The translations under genes and the position numbers were made by a program. From Sinonovacula constricta (taxonomy: Eukaryota; Mollusca; Bivalvia; Cardiida; Solecurtidae), in NCBI GenBank assembly GCA_007844125.1, contig CM017564.1:28513158-28577157 (forward strand): DNA of 64,000 nucleotides, given 5' to 3'. The first letter of the stretch is position 1, and each line of letters begins with the position of its first letter. Shown in pieces: positions 63,521 to 64,000 of this stretch. The notes under the pieces were generated by a model. That model did not search any database. It had not been told where the DNA came from and saw only the letters and a program-made list of their open reading frames with translations.

Positions 63521-64000
63521 TTATAAATAACTTGCTGGTTCGCACATTTGCACATCCTATATAAAGTGTTGTTGTTGTTATCATCATCATAAAGCATCAT
63601 CATCATTGGGCACTCTTTCTTATATCAGATTACGTTTACAAGTGCTTCACAATAAGTATAAATATGTAATATAATAACATACTTATATTCAAACACACAC
63701 ACAATATTCTCTTACCACATTAATCAAAACTTTCTATTAATTATTCTCCTATGTCTGCAAGTTTAATTTACATTAATTTGCTGATGGATGAATGCATATT
63801 TAAGGTAATAACCGACAGTTTACCTGTATCAAATTCAAGTAACAATATATTTACCTTACCACAACTTTGGGGAATTAGGGCATACTTTCTGCATAAACTT
63901 ATACTTTAGTATAAGTAATGACGGTTTTGAACACTGCATACATTGTAAGTACAAATCACGATAAAAACACACTATAAGTTCAATAATTCCAAATCTATAA
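63521..64000. other. Intron of the SLC5 gene, nothing recognised
   Basis: No further upstream SLC5 exon is visible before the window ends. Confidence 0.5.

Overview
This is animal nuclear DNA, AT-rich and full of repeats, with long introns bounded by GT...AG splice sites. The protein families and repeat types suggest a bivalve mollusc. That placement is an inference from general knowledge, because no species-diagnostic gene is present. I assembled four protein-coding genes by hand from splice sites, reading phase and family resemblance. Almost all other open frames in the window are shadows or products of tandem repeats.

Layout. (1) About 0.3-9.2 kb, minus strand: a secreted CAP/SCP-domain protein (CRISP/antigen-5/PR-1 superfamily). 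Six exons are visible, including the signal-peptide exon. The 3' end runs off the left edge. Its introns hold a Mutator-like MITE with a 10-bp target duplication, two other inverted-repeat elements, a 29-bp minisatellite and a 436-bp terminal-repeat retrotransposon in miniature (TRIM). (2) 9.2-22.4 kb: no gene recognised; dispersed repeats, SINEs and a 60-bp minisatellite. (3) 22.4-36.5 kb, minus strand: a complete ten-exon SIRT1 deacetylase gene (765 aa). Its introns carry two degenerate hAT elements, SINEs and a short tandem array touching exon 6. (4) 36.75-42.4 kb, plus strand: a complete five-exon DNAJC12 gene (175 aa). It is head-to-head with SIRT1, with 268 bp between start codons; the human genes are neighbours in the same divergent orientation. 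(5) 42.4-49.3 kb: a segmental duplication, a dead Tc1-like transposon and an array of hairpin repeats. (6) 49.35-63.13 kb, minus strand: the last ten exons (399 aa) of an SLC5 sodium-coupled transporter like SLC5A8/SLC5A12. The 5' part lies beyond the right edge.

The most unusual pattern is that three tandem arrays sit exactly on exon-intron junctions, and their repeat units contain a copy of the junction itself. SIRT1 exon 6 is followed by roughly 18 copies of a 20-bp unit carrying its own 5' splice site. The first visible SLC5 exon is followed by about 11 copies of a 67-bp unit carrying its exon end and a one-base variant of its 5' splice site. A later SLC5 exon is preceded by about 60 copies of a 63/66-bp unit carrying its 3' splice site and first exon bases; this array fills nearly the whole 4.1-kb intron and is open in the frame of the exon for about 2.4 kb. 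The SIRT1/DNAJC12 pair probably shares a bidirectional promoter. The other genes have no evident functional link to each other.
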